Assembly: GCF_900239185.1 (NCBI RefSeq)
Contig: NZ_OENA01000023.1
Location: 210,619 to 270,420, forward strand
From: Tenacibaculum finnmarkense
GTDB taxonomy: Bacteria; Bacteroidota; Bacteroidia; Flavobacteriales; Flavobacteriaceae
DNA length: 59,802 nt
Direction: 5' to 3'
Shown: positions 36,550 through 45,222 of the stretch, piece by piece
Layout of the letters: every line of letters begins with the position of its first letter
Position numbering within the stretch: position 1 is the first letter of the stretch
The notes under the pieces: model-generated
The model's database searches: none
What the model was told of the DNA's origin: nothing
What the model saw: the letters and a program-made list of their open reading frames with translations, nothing else
Translations under genes and position numbers: made by a program

Positions 36550-39500
36550 TTAACTACTTTCAATAATCGCAATTTCAGCATCGGTTAAATTATACAATTC
36601 ATAAACCATTGTATCAATTTCTTTATCGGTTTGGTTTATTTGAGTTTGTAAGGCTTGAGCTTCGGATTTTTTAACTGTAAAAACATCCATCCAATCCATT
36701 TCATCTAATTTTGTAAGTACAGGAATTATTGGCAGTTCGTTTTTTACAAGTTCTTTATTATTGCTTTTTATCGCCTTGTTGAGTTCTTTTATAAAATCGC
36801 CAAATTCTAAATCGTGCCAGTTTTGAAGCTTTTTTGATAACTTTTCTAATTGAAATTTTTGCTTTAGATAGTTTTGGAAATTGTTAGATAAAATAACAAA
36901 ATCCTCATTTAAATTTAAAATATAATCTGCTTTATTAATAAATAGAATTTGCTCTTTTTCTGAAATCTCTTTTATTGGAAACTTTCTTAAATCATTTAAA
37001 ATAATTTTAGGAAACATTTTTCTTACAGATTTTGCTGTATTTTTAACAAAATAGTAAGCTATCAATTTACTATTAAGAATAGCAACAATATATTTTAATG
37101 AAATGTTTTTTTCAGGTCTTTTTATGATTCCAATATTACTTCTATTATACAAATAGAGTTTATCATTAAATGTTGCAATAATACTATTTGGATATTTACC
37201 TGTTATTTCACGAATTATTATTTTTTCACCGTCAAATAAATCAATATTTCTTGGAGAAGCAAGCTGTTTTCCATATTGTAAAAATAATCCACACCAATTA
37301 ACAAAGTATCTTCCTACATCTTTTCCTTCTAAATATTTATGTGTATTTTCATCATATTTATAAGTATAATCAAAAGGTCTATTTCTTACATCTTCAACTG
37401 ATTGCTTTGGTTCTCCTTTGTTTTTTTCATAAGCTTGTAAACCTGCTTTTATCAAAACTAAGTTATCCAGAATTTCAGAGTTCTTTTTTAATTTATTCGT
37501 TAATTCAACACTTGTTTCATCAGAAAAAACCTTAAACTCAAAACCATCATTTTTCTTAAAATCAATTTGTTTTCTTTTATGAGAAAATCTAAATTCTTTT
37601 CCAGCACTTAAAAGAACATCAACATTATTTTGAATATTTTCTTGAGTTATTTTAGTAGCAAGAATTATTATCGTTTCAACATTTACTCCTTCAAATGAAT
37701 AACCTGCTAAATTTATTATTTGATTTAAAGAACAACTTTTTAATATTAAATTTCTTAATCCTTTTGCTGAATCAATCATTAACCAAGCATTAGGTATAAT
37801 TAAACCATAATTTGCTTCATTTTTTATAAGACCTATTGTTCTTTCTATAAAAAGTAAGTATAAGTTAATTTGATATTCTGCTGATACATATTTTTTAGTG
37901 TAATAATCTTTAATTTCTTGTGAAAAATTATCCCTTGCAAAAACATACGGCGGATTTCCAATAATGACATCAAAACCACCATTTTCAAATATTTGAGGAA
38001 ACTCATTTTCCCAATTAAAGGCTTTATCTCTTGCAACCGCTTTACTATCAATTAAAGAATTTCCACATTTAATATTGCTGTTTAAGTTGTTTAATTTTCG
38101 TCTAGGTTGTGCGGTTCTTAGCCACAGCGAAAGTTTGGCAATTTCTACGGATTCTTCGTTTAAATCGACACCAAAAATATTTTTTTCAAGGATAGTATTT
38201 TCAATATCAGGAAATATAAAACCACCTCCTAAAAGTTTGGTTTTTAGTTCGTCAATATAGGTGTGTTCTTTAATTAAAAAATCTAAAGCTTGGTTTAAAA
38301 ATGCTCCCGAACCACAAGCGGGGTCGCAAATAGTTAATTTTAATAACCAATCTCGATAAACATCTAAGAACGAAACTAATTTAATAATCGTTGTTTTATT
38401 TCTGTTTTTTCGTCCTTTAAAATAGTCATCTTCTTTTATACCAAGTTCAATTTTCTTTTCGATACAAAGTTTACCAACCGTATTATCTACAATATATTTT
38501 GTGATGTATTTTGGCGTATAAAAAACACCATCTTTTTTACGTTTACTTGTTTGTTTATCAAAATTTGTACCTTCAATTTCGGCATTGATACTTTCAATTT
38601 CATTTAACGAATTTTCAAAAATATGCCCTAAAATATTTACATCAACTTGACTATTAAAATCGTATTCCGATAGCTTTTTAGTATGTTTATATAGTAATTT
38701 ATCATCTAAAATAAGCGAATTTAAAACGGCATCAGGTTTAAAAAGTCCGCCATTATAAGCGAAAATTTCGGCTTTTTTGTCTGTTCCTTCTCTACCAGTA
38801 TCTAAATATTTAAAATACAGTTTAAAGCGATTATATAACGGAACTTCAACATCTAAATCTTTTAATTTATCCCAGTTTTCAAGGATTTGAAGTGTTGAAT
38901 TTGGCGGTAATAAACCGCTATCTTCGGCAAAGAAAATAAACAGAAATCTATCAATTAATTTTTGTGATTTTTTAAAAAGACTTAATTTGATATTTTTATT
39001 AATGCTATCAATATTTTCTTTTTCCTGTTCGGTTCTAAAAATAGGATTCTTTAAATTCTGTTTTATTAAATCTCGATATAATTCTCTTTTAAAAAGCGAA
39101 TAATCGTTATAAAATTCTTTCGTAATTTGTTCTTCTTTTACTACGGATGCTTCTTTAATTTTTAAAGGAATATTGTTTAGCATATTATCTTTATGCAAAC
39201 ACAAATAAAGCAAGTCAAATTCTTTTCTTGTTAACGTAAAAAGATTAAATTCTTCTAATTCTTCGGAAGTTTCTATATAAAATCGAATTTTTTCAAAATT
39301 AGAGGTAACAATATATTTACAAGTCGGATGGCTCGATTTATAATCAAACGCTTGTTGTCGTATGCTTTCTAAGTCCTTTGTTTTAGTTCCTTTTAATTCG
39401 ATTACACAAATAGCCTTTCCATCAACTAAAATAGCTCCATCGGCTTTTTTTGCACCTCTAAGGTTTTTAAATTCTGTAGTTAAATTATAATTTTCATCAG

Positions 39501-39702
39501 GAAAAATAGTGTACCCAAAAATATTTTCAAATAATTCTATTAAAAATTTTTGTTGAAATTGCTCTTCTTTGCTTATTAATATATTTTCCTGAATTTTCAG
39601 ATTATGAAAATACTTGGTGTATTTTTTATAAGCTTTATCTATAAGTGTTGCATCTTGTAATTTTAAATATTTATTTAATACGGATTTTTGAAATAATGAC
39701 AT
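36550..39702 (-). CDS. Type IIG restriction-modification enzyme (Eco57I/TaqI-like methylase with PD-ExK nuclease)
   Basis: A 1050-residue single-chain restriction and modification enzyme. The N-terminal nuclease shows D88, E102 and K104 in ADGAILVDGKAICVIELKG, a PD-(D/E)xK pattern. The methyltransferase has motif I CDPACGSGAF (459-468) and the adenine-N6 motif NPPY (583-586), preceded by DGVFYTPKYI. The last 350 residues, with hydrophobic LKYIVAILNSKLIAYYFVKN and LRKFPI segments, look like a TaqI-type target recognition domain. It stands alone without partner R, M or S genes, between a phosphatase and a repeat-rich stretch before a tRNA cluster, consistent with horizontal gain. The recognition site cannot be read from the sequence. 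Confidence 0.9.
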   Translation of the reverse strand: MSLFQKSVLNKYLKLQDATLIDKAYKKYTKYFHNLKIQENILISKEEQFQQKFLIELFENIFGYTIFPDENYNLTTEFKNLRGAKKADGAILVDGKAICVIELKGTKTKDLESIRQQAFDYKSSHPTCKYIVTSNFEKIRFYIETSEELEEFNLFTLTRKEFDLLYLCLHKDNMLNNIPLKIKEASVVKEEQITKEFYNDYSLFKRELYRDLIKQNLKNPIFRTEQEKENIDSINKNIKLSLFKKSQKLIDRFLFIFFAEDSGLLPPNSTLQILENWDKLKDLDVEVPLYNRFKLYFKYLDTGREGTDKKAEIFAYNGGLFKPDAVLNSLILDDKLLYKHTKKLSEYDFNSQVDVNILGHIFENSLNEIESINAEIEGTNFDKQTSKRKKDGVFYTPKYITKYIVDNTVGKLCIEKKIELGIKEDDYFKGRKNRNKTTIIKLVSFLDVYRDWLLKLTICDPACGSGAFLNQALDFLIKEHTYIDELKTKLLGGGFIFPDIENTILEKNIFGVDLNEESVEIAKLSLWLRTAQPRRKLNNLNSNIKCGNSLIDSKAVARDKAFNWENEFPQIFENGGFDVIIGNPPYVFARDNFSQEIKDYYTKKYVSAEYQINLYLLFIERTIGLIKNEANYGLIIPNAWLMIDSAKGLRNLILKSCSLNQIINLAGYSFEGVNVETIIILATKITQENIQNNVDVLLSAGKEFRFSHKRKQIDFKKNDGFEFKVFSDETSVELTNKLKKNSEILDNLVLIKAGLQAYEKNKGEPKQSVEDVRNRPFDYTYKYDENTHKYLEGKDVGRYFVNWCGLFLQYGKQLASPRNIDLFDGEKIIIREITGKYPNSIIATFNDKLYLYNRSNIGIIKRPEKNISLKYIVAILNSKLIAYYFVKNTAKSVRKMFPKIILNDLRKFPIKEISEKEQILFINKADYILNLNEDFVILSNNFQNYLKQKFQLEKLSKKLQNWHDLEFGDFIKELNKAIKSNNKELVKNELPIIPVLTKLDEMDWMDVFTVKKSEAQALQTQINQTDKEIDTMVYELYNLTDAEIAIIESS

Positions 39703-39870
39703 TTATAGCTTTTTTTATAGACTCTAAAATTACTTTAAAAAAAATAATGTGCAATTATTATCTGTAATAAGTTATTCAGATAGTTTTAAAATAAAGCAAT
39801 AATCAAGCATTTTATGAAATACTAACAATATTTATCAGCAAACGAACATAAAACATTTTAAAAATGCTTA

Positions 39871-40168
39871 GAACCTGTTTAAGTTTCATTTGAAAAAAAA
39901 TATAAAAGAAAATAAGAAATAGCATCCGCCAACCTGAATTTAGTTCAGGTTCACATGCTGATTTGCCGTATTTATTCCCTTTTTTCTTGATGATTTTGTC
40001 AATTCGAGTGATTTTAATGACTAAAAGGAATTAAAATTATATCGAGATTTTAAATTATTTTATGTTGATGAATTTTAATTGACTTGACTATTAAATAAGT
40101 TCTCGATACAATTTTTTTGAAGGAAAAAATTACTCGAACTGACAGTTTCTTTAATTTTTAACAGGCTC
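39871..40168. repeat. MITE-like element with GAACCTGTTTAAG / GAGCCTGTTAAAA ends
   Basis: The left end GAACCTGTTTAAGTTT and the right end, read on the minus strand, GAGCCTGTTAAAAATTAAAG are imperfect terminal inverted repeats. The flanks TTA and TAA would fit a TA target duplication. Inside are an AACCTGAA/TTCAGGTT hairpin and two hairpins built on TTCGAG...ATCGAGA and TTCTCGAT...ACTCGAAC. There is no ORF. It shares ends with 4243-4433 and with the start of the element at 59711. Confidence 0.55.
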
Positions 40169-40365
40169 TAACAATTATGCTTAATTTATGTAGCTCCCAA
40201 AGTATTATACTTGATCCGAATTTTAATTGACTTGACTATTAAATAAGTTCTCGATACAATTTTTTTGAAGGAAAAAATTACTCGAACTGACAGTTTCTTT
40301 AATTTTTAACAGGCTCTAACAATTATGCTTAATTTATGTAGCTCCCCAAGTATTATGCTTGATCC
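40070..40365. repeat. 148-bp tandem duplication
   Basis: The copies 40070-40217 and 40218-40365 differ at only two positions (CCCAAAG against CCCCAAG, and TATACTT against TATGCTT). The unit begins GAATTTTAATTGACTTGAC and spans the right end of the MITE-like element plus 49 bp of flank, so the duplication happened after insertion and is recent. Confidence 0.9.
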
Positions 40366-40412
40366 CTGAAATTATAATAGTTTCTCAAATTATCAAAATT
40401 AACACAAATGCC

Positions 40413-40501
40413 TAGCCCCGATTGAAGCAATTGTTTGAGCTCTTTTTTGTTTTTCCTTTTAAAAACAAAAAAAGCGAGTGCGGAAAGCGGGAAATTGCTT
40501 C
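40413..40501 (+). ncRNA. Flavo-1-like structured repeat
   Basis: TAGCCCCGATTGAAGCAATT, then the arm CTTTTTTGTTTTT paired with AAAAACAAAAAAAG, then GCGAGTGCGGAAAGCGGGAA and ATTGCTTC. The outer and inner segments are nearly the same as in 6664-6755, and AAGCAATT/AATTGCTT can pair. Conserved ends with a variable loop suggest a structured RNA or a mobile hairpin. The Rfam assignment is not verified. Confidence 0.5.
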
Positions 40502-40573
40502 AAAAAAAAATCCTGATACAGAACAGAAACTAATAAACAACAAAAAACCTTACTATTTCTAGTAAGGTTTAAG

Positions 40574-40647
40574 TGAGCCCTGGAGGATTCGAACCTCCGA
40601 CCGCCTCCTTAGAAGGGAGGTGCTCTATCCAGCTGAGCTAAGAGCCC
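40574..40647 (-). tRNA. tRNA-Arg (TCT)
   Basis: A 74-nt tRNA on the minus strand: acceptor GGGCTCT/AGGGCTC with two G-U pairs, anticodon loop CTTCTAA with TCT, T arm GGAGGTTCGAATCCTCC, discriminator A. First of three tRNA genes in a row. Confidence 0.95.
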
Positions 40648-40677
40648 GTAGTTTTAAAGTTGCTACGTACAACTGTG

Positions 40678-40752
40678 TCGGGGTGGCAGGATTCGAACCT
40701 GCGACCTCCTCGTCCCAAACGAGGCGCGATGACCGGGCTACGCTACACCCCG
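40678..40752 (-). tRNA. tRNA-Pro (TGG)
   Basis: A 75-nt tRNA: acceptor CGGGGTG/CACCCCG, anticodon TGG in GTTTGGGAC, T loop GGTTCGAATCC, discriminator A. Confidence 0.95.
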
Positions 40753-40767
40753 AGTAGTCATCTTTTG

Positions 40768-40851
40768 CGGAGAGACAGGGACTCGAACCCTGGAGCCAGT
40801 TACCCGGCTACAGATTAGCAATCTGCTGCATTACCACTCTGCCATCTCTCC
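40768..40851 (-). tRNA. tRNA-Ser (GCT)
   Basis: An 84-nt class II tRNA: acceptor GGAGAGA/TCTCTCC, anticodon GCT in ATTGCTAAT, a long variable arm (GTAGCCGGGTAACTGGCT), discriminator G as usual for Ser. Confidence 0.95.
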
Positions 40852-40951
40852 TGAGTGATTCAAAAACTATTAAAAGTAATAGCCTCGAATTGCGAGTGCA
40901 AATATATAACGAATTAAAAGATCTCACAAGTTTTTTTTGAAAAAAATTTAA

Positions 40952-43000
40952 TCATTCTGGATACTCTACGCGTAAATGATAGATACTCATCAACTTACTC
41001 TTAATAATTTTTTTTATTTTTTCGATCTCTCTAAAGGTAATATCTGAATTTACGAACTGATTATCGTTTTTTTGCTTTTCAATAATTTTATCGATTAAAT
41101 TATCTATCGATTGCGCTGTTGGTTCTTTTAAACTTTTTGAAGCCGCTTCGGCAGCATCACACATCATTAAAATAGCCGTTTCTTTTGAAAAAGGAATCGG
41201 TCCTTGGTATTGAAACTTTTTAATATCAACAAATCCTTCAGGGTTATTCTCTAATTCTTGCTTGTAAAAATAATAGGTAACTGTTGTTCCGTGATGTGTT
41301 CGAATAAAATCAATGATTCTGTCTGGTAATTTATGCTTCTTTGCAATTTCAATTCCTTTAATAACGTGTTCTAAAATTATTTGGGCGCTATCTTTTGCTG
41401 ATAAATCATGATGCGGGTTTACCCCTGTCGATTGATTTTCGCCAAAATATAACGGATTTGCCATTTTACCAATATCATGATACAACGCACCTGTTCGTAC
41501 CAACATAGAGTTTGCACCTATTTCATTGGCGGCTGCTTCGGCTAAATTTGCCACCTGCATAGAATGCTGAAAAGTCCCTGGCGCTTTTTCATTTAAATCT
41601 CTCAATAAGGTTGAATTGGTGTTTGACAATTCTAATAAAGTAACATCAGAAACCAATCCAAATAATTTTTCATAAAAATAAATAAAGAAAACCGCTAAAA
41701 AAGACAGCAATCCGTTGGCGGCAAATAAACCAAAATAACCCCAGTTTATTTTATCGGCACTTCCTTCTTTTATAATCGAAAAAGCAAAATAAGTAATCAT
41801 ATAAATTAAGGTAATTCGCCCAATCGATATAAATAAACTCGCACGTTTATAAAGTTCTGAAATCGTTAATATGGTTACAATCCCTGCAATAATATGTAAA
41901 TAGATAAACTCAAAGCTATTTGGCACTATAAAACCTAGTAACAATACGGTTAGCACATGAGTAAAAAAACCTAACCGAGCATCAAAAAACGTTTTTAGTA
42001 TTATTGGTAAAATACTCAGCGGAACTACATACAAAAAACCCGAATTGTATTTAACCACTAGTGTTTGCGCTAAAATCATTAAAAAAACATTTAAAAAAAT
42101 AAAGGTTACTTTATTATTATCATTAAAAATTTCTAAACGGTATTTCTCTAAAAATAATAATAACATTAACAATGCCAATGCCACTAAAATGGTGTATCCG
42201 AAAACAATCCAATTATAGTTTGATTTTGTTAAAAGCTGTGAACTAGATGCCTTTTCGTACGATTTTAAAATTGTTAGTTTTCTGCCAGTAACAATATCAC
42301 CTTTTAAGAGCATTAATTCACCTTTAGAAATTTTTCCTTTAGCATACGAAATTTTCTTTAAAGCCTCGTTTAGCTCCTTGTCGCTATATTTAGTATCAAA
42401 TATTACATTTGACTGTATAACAGCTGATAAATGACTTAAAAGAATGTTTTGATTGACACTATTAACTTCGGATGTGTTTTGTGAAATAAACTTCAATACA
42501 TCTTTTGATTGTAGTAATTTTGAAAAAGGAATTTCAGCAATCGAATTGCCTTTTCGTAAAAAAATAAGTTCGTCTTGAGTGGCTTTTTTAATACTCGAAT
42601 CATCTAAAAATCCGTAGTTATAAATTTTATGAATAATAGCCTCCCCTATTTTTTTTAGAAATACAATATCATTAACCGCTAGCGAATCTGCAAGCATAAT
42701 TTTACTATTATAAGCCTTTAATACATGTGCTGCTACTTTTTGATCGCACACAAAATATTTTTTAACACTCGCTTTAATTTCATTCGTTTCTTGACTAATT
42801 TCAAGGCTTGTTTTTTGAATAGCAAAATCAAAAGGTGCATATAAATTGTCGTATTGCCAAGGTTTTGCTTGGGTATATTCATATTTAAACTGCCCTCGTT
42901 TAGGAAATAAATAGACAATTGCCACTACCGAAATTAAAAACAAGAGTATTTTATAAATAATCGCATTGTTCTTGTATAATTTATTTATGAAATTGTTCAT
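40952..43000 (-). CDS. pgpH: 7TM-HD phosphohydrolase, PgpH type (probable c-di-AMP phosphodiesterase)
   Basis: A 682-residue membrane enzyme. One N-terminal membrane segment (residues about 15-30) is followed by an extracytoplasmic 7TMR-HDED-like domain (about 50-260), a seven-segment membrane region (about 265-445) and a cytoplasmic HD domain with HSMQVANLAEAAANEIG, HDIGK (about 508-512), the conserved H-x-L-S-A-K, and RTHHGT. PgpH-type proteins hydrolyse cyclic di-AMP in Gram-positives and probably do so here. It is divergent from the thiolase gene, with 95 bp between the starts. Confidence 0.9.
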   Translation of the reverse strand: MNNFINKLYKNNAIIYKILLFLISVVAIVYLFPKRGQFKYEYTQAKPWQYDNLYAPFDFAIQKTSLEISQETNEIKASVKKYFVCDQKVAAHVLKAYNSKIMLADSLAVNDIVFLKKIGEAIIHKIYNYGFLDDSSIKKATQDELIFLRKGNSIAEIPFSKLLQSKDVLKFISQNTSEVNSVNQNILLSHLSAVIQSNVIFDTKYSDKELNEALKKISYAKGKISKGELMLLKGDIVTGRKLTILKSYEKASSSQLLTKSNYNWIVFGYTILVALALLMLLLFLEKYRLEIFNDNNKVTFIFLNVFLMILAQTLVVKYNSGFLYVVPLSILPIILKTFFDARLGFFTHVLTVLLLGFIVPNSFEFIYLHIIAGIVTILTISELYKRASLFISIGRITLIYMITYFAFSIIKEGSADKINWGYFGLFAANGLLSFLAVFFIYFYEKLFGLVSDVTLLELSNTNSTLLRDLNEKAPGTFQHSMQVANLAEAAANEIGANSMLVRTGALYHDIGKMANPLYFGENQSTGVNPHHDLSAKDSAQIILEHVIKGIEIAKKHKLPDRIIDFIRTHHGTTVTYYFYKQELENNPEGFVDIKKFQYQGPIPFSKETAILMMCDAAEAASKSLKEPTAQSIDNLIDKIIEKQKNDNQFVNSDITFREIEKIKKIIKSKLMSIYHLRVEYPE

Positions 43001-43095
43001 TTTGTATGTTTAGATATGTAAATATAACCTTTCTCTATTATTTGAGTACTTATTATAAAATGGTTATTTTAGCAGAAGAAATTATACGAAAACAT

Positions 43096-44271
43096 ATGAA
43101 AGAAGTAGTTATTGTATCAGTAGCAAGAACACCAATAGGTAGTTTTTTAGGTTCTTTATCAAGCATACCCGCGCCAAAATTAGGAGCAGTAGCAATTAAA
43201 GGTGCGCTCGAAAAAATAAACTTAAATCCTGCCATGGTAGAGGAGGTTTTTATGGGAAATGTAGTTTCGGCAGGTGTAGGACAAGCGCCTGCACGTCAGG
43301 CAGCAATTTTTGCAGGAATACCTAATACCGTGCCTTGTACTACCATAAATAAAGTCTGTTCATCAGGAATGAAAGCAATTATGTTAGCCGCACAAACAAT
43401 TGCTTTAGGCGATGCTGAAGTTGTGGTTGCCGGTGGAATGGAAAACATGAGTATGATTCCGCATTACCAACACGCTCGAACAGGTAATAAATTTGGTTCG
43501 ATTACCCTTGAAGATGGTTTGCAAAAAGATGGTTTAGTTGATGCTTATCAAAAAGTAGCTATGGGTGTTTGTGCCGATGATTGTGCTACACAATATGGTT
43601 TTTCAAGAGAAGATCAAGATGCTTTTGCTATAGAATCGTACACCCGTTCTGCAAATGCCTGGAAAGAAGGTAAATATGCCGATGAAATTGTACCAGTAGA
43701 AATACCTCAACGCCGTGGCGAACCAATTATTTTTTCTGAAGATGAAGAGTATAAAAACGTAAAAATGGAAAAAATTCCTGCTTTACGTGCTGCTTTTACC
43801 AAAGAAGGAACAGTTACCGCTGCAAACGCCTCAACAATTAATGATGGTGGAGCGGCATTAGTTTTAATGTCTTTAGAAAAATCTATAGAACTAAATTTAA
43901 AGCCTTTAGCAAAAATAAAAGGGTATGCCGATGCTGCTCACGAGCCAGAATGGTTTACAACAGCGCCTGCAAAAGCGTTACCAAAAGCCTTATCAAAAGC
44001 AAATATTTCAATTGATGCTGTTGATTATTTTGAATTAAACGAAGCGTTTTCAGTAGTTGGCTTGGCAAATATGAAAATTTTAGACCTACAAGCCGATAAA
44101 GTAAATGTAAATGGAGGGGCGGTTTCTTTAGGGCATCCTTTAGGAGTTTCAGGAGCAAGAATTGTTATTGCTTTAACATCAATATTAAAACAAAAAAACG
44201 CCAAAATTGGTGCAGCAGCTATTTGCAACGGTGGTGGTGGTGCTAGTGCAATCGTTATTGAAAGAATGTAA
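43096..44271 (+). CDS. Acetyl-CoA C-acyltransferase (thiolase)
   Basis: A 391-residue thiolase from the ATG at 43096 (MKEVVIVSVARTPIGSFLG). The upstream in-frame extension to 43006 is unlike the family and overlaps the promoter region. The catalytic nucleophile is Cys88 in NKVCSSGMKA. The other active-site residues are His in GGAVSLGHPLGVSGAR and Cys in ICNGGGGASAIVIE, with NEAFSVV also typical. It could be biosynthetic acetoacetyl-CoA thiolase or a beta-oxidation thiolase; sequence alone favours acetyl-CoA acetyltransferase. The NlpC gene follows after 30 bp. Confidence 0.92.
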   Translation: MKEVVIVSVARTPIGSFLGSLSSIPAPKLGAVAIKGALEKINLNPAMVEEVFMGNVVSAGVGQAPARQAAIFAGIPNTVPCTTINKVCSSGMKAIMLAAQTIALGDAEVVVAGGMENMSMIPHYQHARTGNKFGSITLEDGLQKDGLVDAYQKVAMGVCADDCATQYGFSREDQDAFAIESYTRSANAWKEGKYADEIVPVEIPQRRGEPIIFSEDEEYKNVKMEKIPALRAAFTKEGTVTAANASTINDGGAALVLMSLEKSIELNLKPLAKIKGYADAAHEPEWFTTAPAKALPKALSKANISIDAVDYFELNEAFSVVGLANMKILDLQADKVNVNGGAVSLGHPLGVSGARIVIALTSILKQKNAKIGAAAICNGGGGASAIVIERM

Positions 44272-44301
44272 TATTTTTCAACCTTAAAAACTCGTAATAT
44301 T

Positions 44302-45129
44302 ATGTTTTTCGGAATTTGTAATTTAAGTAGTATTCCCATGCGTTTTGAAGCTAGTGATGCTTCAGAAATGGTAAATCAAGTGCTTTTTGGTGAAGCTTTT
44401 AAAATACTAGAAAAAAAAGACAATTGGACTAAAATTGAATTGGCTTTTGATCAATATCAAGGGTTTATTGATACCAAGCAATATCAAGAAATTAGCCAAG
44501 AAATGTATCATAATTTAGCATCTGAAGAACCTAAAAACTATTCGGGTAGTTTTGTTAATCTTGTTAATTTTAAGGATTTTGATGATAACTTTAAAGATAA
44601 AAATTCTCAATACAAGCAACAAATAAGTATTCCTTTAGGCGCAAGGATTCCTTTTTTAAAGGATGGAGAATTTAATATCAACCAAAAAAAATATTCTTAT
44701 AGCGGTGAAATTTATGATAAAAAGAAAGCTGTTGCTAAAACAGCACTTTTATTTCTAAACATACCCTATTTATGGGGCGGAAAATCTGTTTTTGGAATTG
44801 ATTGTTCGGGGTTTACACAAATGGTTTACAAATTAGCTGGCTACAATTTATTACGCGACGCTAAAGACCAAGTAACCCAAGGCGAAACCTTAAACTTTAT
44901 TGAAGAAAGCCAAGCAGGCGATCTTGCTTTTTTTGATACCTCTTTTAATATTTCTGCCGATCAAAAACCTGCAAAAATAACACATGTAGGAATTATTTTA
45001 GAAAACAACACCATTATACACGCACACGGAAAAGTTCGTATTGACACCTTAGATCATCGTGGTATTTACAATGTAGATTCTAAAAAATACACGCATCAAT
45101 TAAGAATTATAAAACGATTTTTTAAATAA
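44302..45129 (+). CDS. NlpC/P60 (C40) peptidase with SH3-like N-terminus
   Basis: A 275-residue protein. The N-terminal half (VNQVLFGEAFKILEKKDNWTKIEL..DQYQGFID) looks like bacterial SH3 repeats. The C-terminal NlpC/P60 domain has Cys168 in FGIDCSGFTQMVYKLAGY, His in ITHVGIILE and a further His in IIHAHGKVRID, the expected catalytic set. Such enzymes cut gamma-D-Glu-diaminopimelate bonds in peptidoglycan peptides. No signal peptide is visible, so it may act on cytoplasmic muropeptides in recycling (YkfC-like). Confidence 0.9.
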   Translation: MFFGICNLSSIPMRFEASDASEMVNQVLFGEAFKILEKKDNWTKIELAFDQYQGFIDTKQYQEISQEMYHNLASEEPKNYSGSFVNLVNFKDFDDNFKDKNSQYKQQISIPLGARIPFLKDGEFNINQKKYSYSGEIYDKKKAVAKTALLFLNIPYLWGGKSVFGIDCSGFTQMVYKLAGYNLLRDAKDQVTQGETLNFIEESQAGDLAFFDTSFNISADQKPAKITHVGIILENNTIIHAHGKVRIDTLDHRGIYNVDSKKYTHQLRIIKRFFK

Positions 45130-45151
45130 ATTACTTCAAAAAAAGGCATAA

Positions 45152-45185
45152 AAAAAACCGAAACGTTAAAAGTTTCGGTTTTTTT
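45152..45185. terminator. Terminator between convergent genes
   Basis: AAAAAACCGAAAC, loop GTTAAAA and GTTTCGGTTTTTTT; A- and T-runs on both sides suit both strands. Confidence 0.85.
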
Positions 45186-45222
45186 ATAGTAAAATAGTTA
45201 CTCATTAACTTTCGTTAAAATA

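Larger units (their letters stand above)
39703..40573. other. Repeat-rich intergenic region beside the restriction enzyme
   Basis: About 870 bp with no credible ORF. It holds, in order, a MITE-like element (39871-40168), a second copy of its right part as a 148-bp tandem duplication (40070-40365), and a Flavo-1-like element (40413-40501), then the terminator-like AAAAAACCTTACTA..TAGTAAGGTTT hairpin at about 40540-40571 just before the tRNA cluster. Confidence 0.65.

Noticed and set aside
39703..40573. Possible CRISPR array in the repeat-rich gap
   Set aside because: There are only two long tandem copies with no spacers and no cas genes.
43006..43095. N-terminal extension of the thiolase to 43006
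   Set aside because: The extension is unlike the family and occupies the divergent promoter region. The ATG at 43096 gives the standard N-terminus.
44025..44339. 104-codon frame antisense to the thiolase 3' end
   Set aside because: A shadow of the conserved thiolase frame, with Pro/Ala-rich artefact composition.
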